This document shows, piece after piece, positions 59,978 to 64,000 of a stretch of DNA of 64,000 nucleotides. Position numbers and translations under genes: made by a program. The DNA is taken from positions 1,796,149 through 1,860,148 of the forward strand of contig NZ_JAULBL010000002.1 of assembly GCF_030512175.1 (NCBI RefSeq). Reading direction: 5' to 3'. Source of the stretch: Paeniglutamicibacter sulfureus. GTDB taxonomy: Bacteria; Actinomycetota; Actinomycetes; Actinomycetales; Micrococcaceae. Position 1 is the first letter of the stretch, and every line of letters starts with the position of its first letter. The notes under the pieces were generated by a model. The model was not told where the DNA came from and did not search any database. It saw only the letters and a program-made list of their open reading frames with translations.

Positions 59978-61654
59978 ATGACACATTCCAGCACGGACGG
60001 TTTTGTCCAGCGCCATTTCCACGCCCGTTCCCTGCGAGTTAGGGTGATGCTTTCCCAAGCACCGCTCAGCCTGACGGTGATTTTGATGGTGATCCATGCC
60101 GGTACCGTTTTCCCGCAGATCTTTGGCAATCCCATCTTTGTCACTGGATTGTGGATGCACGCCGCCATCTTGGTCCTCTGCATTGTGGTCCCATGGGACA
60201 GGCTGCCGCAGCAGGCATTCCTGGTCATTCCCTATCTGGATTTTGTGGCTGTTGGCTTTACCCGCGAAGGCAGCCTGCCTTACGCAACGTCGGCTGGATT
60301 GCTGATGCTGTTTCCTGTCTTTTGGCTCTCGGCCTCGGGTCTGGCACGCAAGACGGCAGTCCTCAGCAGCCTGCTGGGAACCTTGATGATCATCTGGACC
60401 CCGATTCTTCTTGGCGGCATCCCGGCAACGGCGGGGCAACTGAGCAAGCCCCTGCTCTTCCCGTTCATGATGGCCGGCTTTTCCCTCGCCGTGGTGAGCA
60501 TGACCGCGAGCCTGGACCGACAGCGTCTGGTCGTCCTCGCCATGGATGCCCAACTGCGTGCCGCTCTGGATGTCAGCCGGCAGCGCGAACGTCTGCTGTC
60601 CACGGTCTTGGACACGATCCCTGTGGGCTTGGTTGTGGTGGATGGCGAAGGCCAAAACCAGTTGATGAATTCCACCCAGCAGGCCTTCCACAAACTCGGG
60701 GTTCCTGACCACGTTGAGGATCCCGCGGAGAAAGACCTGTTGCTGTTCGGAACGGACAAAGTGACGCCCCTGTCGGACGAGGATCGTCCCGTGCGCCGCG
60801 CCGTCCTGGGTGAGTCCTTCACCGACTGTCACATCTGGGTCGGTTCGGAGGACCGGGCCCGCGCCTTTTCCACCACTGCCCGCACCATGAAGGACTCCGA
60901 CGGCAACTACGATGGCGCTGTCATTGCCTTCCACGACATCACGGACATGCTTGCGGCGCTGGCCGCCAAGGATGACTTCGTGGCCAGGGTCTCCCATGAA
61001 TTCAGAACGCCGTTGTCTTCCATCTTGGGCTATGCAAGCCTCATCATGGACGAGAGCGAAGACCATCCCTCCGGGATAAACAGTTCCCTGGCTGTCATCG
61101 AAAGGAACGCCGAGCGCCTGCTGGGTCTTGTCAATGACCTGTTGGCCACCAAATCCATGGTGTTCCGTCCCGCTCCCACCGACTTTGCCCAACTAGTGGC
61201 GCACAGCTTGACGGCAGCAGCTCCGGCGGCCAGCACCAATGCGGTCACCTTGCACAATGCGGTCGAAGGTCCCATGCCAGTCGTCGGTGACGCCGGAAGA
61301 ATCGGACAGTTGCTGGACAACCTTGTCTCAAACGCCATCAAGTACTCTCCCGACGGCGGCACCGTAACCGTGAGGGCCTGGATCGAAGGGGAGGACCTGT
61401 TGTGTACGATCCAGGACACGGGGATGGGCATGAACAGCGCCGAGCAGGCAGAAGCATTCACCAGGTTCTTCCGCGCCGACCTGGCACTGCAACAGGGCAT
61501 TCCCGGTCTCGGCCTGGGCCTGCTGATCACCAAGTCCATCGTGGAAATGCACGGCGGGACCATTGATTTGCATAGCGTAGCGGGGGCGGGAACCACCATA
61601 CGCTTCACCCTGCCGGATTCCGTAAACACGCACGGCGTTCTCCAATCCCGCTGA
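59978..61654 (+). CDS. Orphan membrane sensor histidine kinase with PAS domain
   Basis: A 558-residue kinase. Six or so membrane helices span residues ~25-190, a PAS domain ~205-325 (LLSTVLDTIPVGLVVVDGEG), HisKA near 338 (RVSHEFRTPLSSILGYASLI), then HATPase with LLDNLVSNAIKYSPDGG, DTGMGMN and GLGLGLLITKSIVEMHGG. The start at 59978 is chosen; MEAPPM at 59963 is an alternative. No response regulator is adjacent on either side. The multi-helix sensor without a large loop resembles peptide- or membrane-signal sensors. A link to the peptide at 59159 is possible but unproven. Confidence 0.88.
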   Translation: MTHSSTDGFVQRHFHARSLRVRVMLSQAPLSLTVILMVIHAGTVFPQIFGNPIFVTGLWMHAAILVLCIVVPWDRLPQQAFLVIPYLDFVAVGFTREGSLPYATSAGLLMLFPVFWLSASGLARKTAVLSSLLGTLMIIWTPILLGGIPATAGQLSKPLLFPFMMAGFSLAVVSMTASLDRQRLVVLAMDAQLRAALDVSRQRERLLSTVLDTIPVGLVVVDGEGQNQLMNSTQQAFHKLGVPDHVEDPAEKDLLLFGTDKVTPLSDEDRPVRRAVLGESFTDCHIWVGSEDRARAFSTTARTMKDSDGNYDGAVIAFHDITDMLAALAAKDDFVARVSHEFRTPLSSILGYASLIMDESEDHPSGINSSLAVIERNAERLLGLVNDLLATKSMVFRPAPTDFAQLVAHSLTAAAPAASTNAVTLHNAVEGPMPVVGDAGRIGQLLDNLVSNAIKYSPDGGTVTVRAWIEGEDLLCTIQDTGMGMNSAEQAEAFTRFFRADLALQQGIPGLGLGLLITKSIVEMHGGTIDLHSVAGAGTTIRFTLPDSVNTHGVLQSR

Positions 61655-61764
61655 GGTTCCCACGCGTGCTATATCGCACGGGGGGACGGGTGAGCGCGCC
61701 TCGTGGAACCCCAAGCTGATGGGCTGCAACGCCATGGTCTTCGCGGGCGTGAGCGGGACAGCAT

Positions 61765-62565
61765 TTACCGGAAGAGCGACTGCGGGCGTCCGAGGCGTTT
61801 TCCGTCGACCAGGAAATCGGTGCGCTCGTTGTAGAAACAGACCAGCCCGGCCAGTGCGGCGGACTCGGGCAACGGCTTAGCGTAGCTCCATGCCACGTTC
61901 TTTCCCCCGCTTGCAGGTGCCCAGTAGTTGGCGGTTCCCTTGTACGGGCACATGCTCATGGTCTTGGTGGCCACCAGCGCGTCCCACCTCACCTCCTCGG
62001 GCTTCACGTAGTAGCGAGGCGGAAGGGATCCCTCAAAGAGCATGACCGGGTGGGCGGATTCGGCCAGCACCATGCCATCGAGTTCCACCCGCACATGCCT
62101 GCTGGAGGGAACGATGTCGACCCGGTGGAACGGGTCGCGCGGATGGGCATGGATCTCCTGGTCTTCCTCGCGCCAGTCGAAGGCCCAAAAGTCCAGGAGC
62201 ACGGCGCCGTCCAAGTCGGGATCCGCAAGGCGAAAGGCTGCGGCATCCGCTGCATGCCCGGACACCCGGACATCCAGTGCGGTGCCCTCCGCGGTGTGCA
62301 GGGCAAAGGCGTCATCGGGGGTTAGTACCTTCGCATCCTCCGGAACGCGGGAGACCTCGGCAGCGGATTCGGTGAGCTCGGCCAGGACGTCGGATTCGGG
62401 TACGGCGTAGATCGGCACAATGCGCCGGGGTTCCCAGACGAGCAGTGCGTGCGTGGTGTCCACGACGGGTTGGCCACCGAGCGTCGCACGGACCCTCTTG
62501 GCTGACGGTTCGTACCGCAAGGCGGAGAACGACTGTTTGAACAGGTGTGAAATTCGAGTGGCCAC
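61765..62565 (-). CDS. Tandem DUF427-domain protein
   Basis: A 266-residue protein with two DUF427 (NTP_transf_9-like) units. The first is RVRATLGGQPVVDTTHALLV, then FALHTAEG and WAFDWREED. The second is HVRVELDGMVLAESAHPVML, then RYYVKPEEVRWDALVATKTM and CPYKGTANYWAPASGGKNVA. The CPYKGTA-Y motif defines the family. The GTG start at 62565 gives the usual length; the longer frame is Arg/Pro-rich noise. The biochemical role is not established. Confidence 0.82.
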   Translation of the reverse strand: MATRISHLFKQSFSALRYEPSAKRVRATLGGQPVVDTTHALLVWEPRRIVPIYAVPESDVLAELTESAAEVSRVPEDAKVLTPDDAFALHTAEGTALDVRVSGHAADAAAFRLADPDLDGAVLLDFWAFDWREEDQEIHAHPRDPFHRVDIVPSSRHVRVELDGMVLAESAHPVMLFEGSLPPRYYVKPEEVRWDALVATKTMSMCPYKGTANYWAPASGGKNVAWSYAKPLPESAALAGLVCFYNERTDFLVDGKRLGRPQSLFR

Positions 62566-62710
62566 GGCGCCAGTATGCGCCCGGTCCGGGGCGCGGTCAA
62601 TGAACGGATGCGTTGGCAGGCCAAGGCCATGGCAGAGGGATGTTCGGGTGACATCGCCTCCGCCAGGTCCGCCACGGACAGGGAACAGGCGGACCTGGGG
62701 GAATTGCGGC

Positions 62711-63232
62711 TCAGTGCCTGGCTCCGAGGACCAGCCCGTCGATGTCCTCGAGCGAAACGGGTCCATAGTCCCGTGAGTCGATTGATCGCTCCCGGTTGTC
62801 GCCCATGACGAAAACGGTCCCGTCGGGAACGTCGGTGCGTGGGTAGTAGGTCCCGTCGATGGTGGCCAGGTCCACGAACGGCTCGTCCACCGGGGACGAA
62901 TCGACATACAGCACCGCGTCCTGGACCTCGATCTGTTGCCCCCCGACGGCAACGACCCGCTTGATCAGGGGAGTTCCGTCCACCGGGGAGGCGAAGACCA
63001 CCAGATCACCCGGATGCACGCCCGAGAGCTCCGGCCCCGGCTTGAAGACAAACACCAGGCTGCCGGCCTTCACCGTGGGTTCCATGCTGTCCGACCGGAC
63101 CGCCACCGGCTCCAGGATCCAGAGCCGGCAGGCCAGGGCCACCAACACAAACACTGCGGCGGCGATGGCGGTGAACCTGACCCGGCGCCGCCGGCGGGCG
63201 GCGGGCGCGCCGGGGCGGTCCGTGATGGCCAC
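62711..63232 (-). CDS. lepB: Signal peptidase I
   Basis: A 173-residue type I signal peptidase. A basic N-terminus and one membrane helix (residues ~20-38, AIAAAVFVLVALACRLWIL) precede the catalytic Ser in VRSDSMEPT (near 48) and Lys in LIKRVVAVGG (near 91). FVMGDNRERSIDSRDYGPV completes box D/E. The start is GTG 63232, only 2 nt after the multicopper oxidase stop, so it is probably cotranscribed and coupled. It could be dedicated to the oxidase's own signal peptide or be one of several paralogues. Confidence 0.9.
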   Translation of the reverse strand: MAITDRPGAPAARRRRRVRFTAIAAAVFVLVALACRLWILEPVAVRSDSMEPTVKAGSLVFVFKPGPELSGVHPGDLVVFASPVDGTPLIKRVVAVGGQQIEVQDAVLYVDSSPVDEPFVDLATIDGTYYPRTDVPDGTVFVMGDNRERSIDSRDYGPVSLEDIDGLVLGARH

Positions 63233-63234
63233 GC

Positions 63235-64000
63235 TCAGTCATCTCCGGTTTCGGTGTCGAACTGGCACGGTGCGGCAAGGATCGGGTCATTGACATCCTC
63301 ATCCATTTCGCCCAGGCCCACCCGGAATTGGAACATCATGGAATGGTCCTCGTGCGGGAGGTTGTGGCAATGCACCATGTATCGGCCCATGTGCGGTCCG
63401 AATTTCATGATGACCTTGACCTTCTCGTTTTCTCCGATGTACACCACGTCCTTCGGGCCCCGTTCCCAGGCCGCGGGCGGCTTGCCGTTGCGGCTGAGGA
63501 TCTGGAAGTCGATGAGGTGGATGTGGACCGGATGGAACCAGCCGCCGGACTTGTTCTCGATTTCCCAGATCTCCACGGAGCCCAGTTTGGGATCCGCGCT
63601 GGCGAGCTTGAAGTTGCTGGCGATGACGTCCTCCCAGGTCACTCCGTTGATGGTCCATGGTTCGACCCCGTCGTCGCGCTGCACCCGGAAGTAGCGCTTT
63701 TCCTCCGCATCATCCTTGGTCAGTCCCATCACGTGGCTGTCCGCCAGCGTGGTGGGAATGAAGTTCCACTTCGGATCGAGCTTCATCTCCGTTTCGCTCG
63801 GGGGTGCGACGACATCAAAGGCCATGATCTTGTTCGTGTTGTCATAGTCCCGGTTGTTCGCATTGGACAGGTTCCGCAATTGGATGCGCTGCCCCGGCTT
63901 GTACTTGCTGAAGTCGATCAGCACCTCGTATCGCTCGGCCATCCCGTGGCGCCAATACTTGACGGCCTGGCTCCGCGGCATCAATCCGCCGTCGGTGGCC
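63235..64000 (-). CDS. Multicopper oxidase, C-terminal part (N-terminus outside window)
   Basis: The visible 255 residues comprise the second half of domain 2 and all of domain 3 of a multicopper oxidase. Copper motifs are HPVHIHLIDFQIL (HPxHxH) and VHCHNLPHEDHSMMFQF (HCHxxxHxxxxM, type 1 site with axial Met). The gene continues past 64000 on the minus strand. The sequence MAERYEVLIDFSKYKPGQRI is typical of the bilirubin oxidase/CotA-like and phenoxazinone synthase-like group. It probably oxidises phenolics or metals outside the cell; the signal peptide cannot be seen. Confidence 0.9.
   Translation of the reverse strand, partial: ATDGGLMPRSQAVKYWRHGMAERYEVLIDFSKYKPGQRIQLRNLSNANNRDYDNTNKIMAFDVVAPPSETEMKLDPKWNFIPTTLADSHVMGLTKDDAEEKRYFRVQRDDGVEPWTINGVTWEDVIASNFKLASADPKLGSVEIWEIENKSGGWFHPVHIHLIDFQILSRNGKPPAAWERGPKDVVYIGENEKVKVIMKFGPHMGRYMVHCHNLPHEDHSMMFQFRVGLGEMDEDVNDPILAAPCQFDTETGDD

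Overview
The window is about 64 kb of high-GC DNA with actinobacterial traits: many GTG starts, 4-nt start/stop overlaps, a perfect CIRCE site before groES-groEL, a DtxR/IdeR-type iron box, DUF4193 and VanZ small proteins, and a likely 6C-type small RNA. Gene content and protein style suggest a Micrococcaceae soil bacterium (Arthrobacter, Paeniglutamicibacter or relatives). This is an inference from family knowledge; there is no rRNA or tRNA gene here to confirm it.

Layout. 1-5802 (minus) is most of a Tad/Flp pilus operon: flp pilin, a strong hairpin, TadE- and TadG-like minor pilins, CpaB/RcpC, TadZ, TadA ATPase and TadB (cut by the window edge). 6351-6834 is an M28 peptidase pseudogene with its middle deleted. 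7149-15473 holds two parallel catabolic modules, each a hydrolase plus a transporter with a divergent double-module Lrp/AsnC regulator: AbgT with an amidohydrolase, and an M20 amidohydrolase with an MHS-type MFS carrier. An IS982-like remnant lies between them. 15926-20273 carries small conserved proteins, a glycosyltransferase, a lone csrA and a Lys/Thr-rich secreted protein.

20547-23928 is a complete three-gene transposon (DUF6431 protein, DDE transposase, AAA ATPase) with 26-bp imperfect terminal inverted repeats and a 5-bp target duplication. 24148-26758 contains a GNAT/TetR divergon with a TGTAGA-repeat operator array, then remnants of a nuclease and an antitoxin. 26794-29341 is a DUF2306 protein plus NarL-type two-component operon. 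30374-32515 is CIRCE-groES-groEL. 32649-41607 has an excisionase-like HTH protein, a large surface protein with SbsA-type Ig repeats, an OatA-like acyltransferase, a GHL10 glycosidase and a LysE exporter.

42011-48895 is a compact iron-responsive locus: an iron box sits between a PPTase gene and an operon encoding a single-chain adenylation-carrier-membrane acyltransferase followed by FbpA-FbpB-FbpC ferric iron import. 49212-51604 has guaB, the 6C-like RNA and a VanZ protein. 51770-57909 is a putative c-di-GMP-linked exopolysaccharide locus (GGDEF-EAL, STAS-like protein, processive GT2) facing a GH18 protein with two chitin-binding modules. 57942-61654 has a TPR protein divergent from a 71-residue exported peptide with two copies of GNNNWPL, then an orphan histidine kinase. 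The window ends with a DUF427 protein, a signal peptidase I and the C-terminal part of a multicopper oxidase.

The most promising candidates for something undescribed are the TPR/secreted-repeat-peptide pair (Rap-Phr-like logic), the iron-regulated adenylation-carrier-acyltransferase operon, and the c-di-GMP/GT2/GH18 locus.
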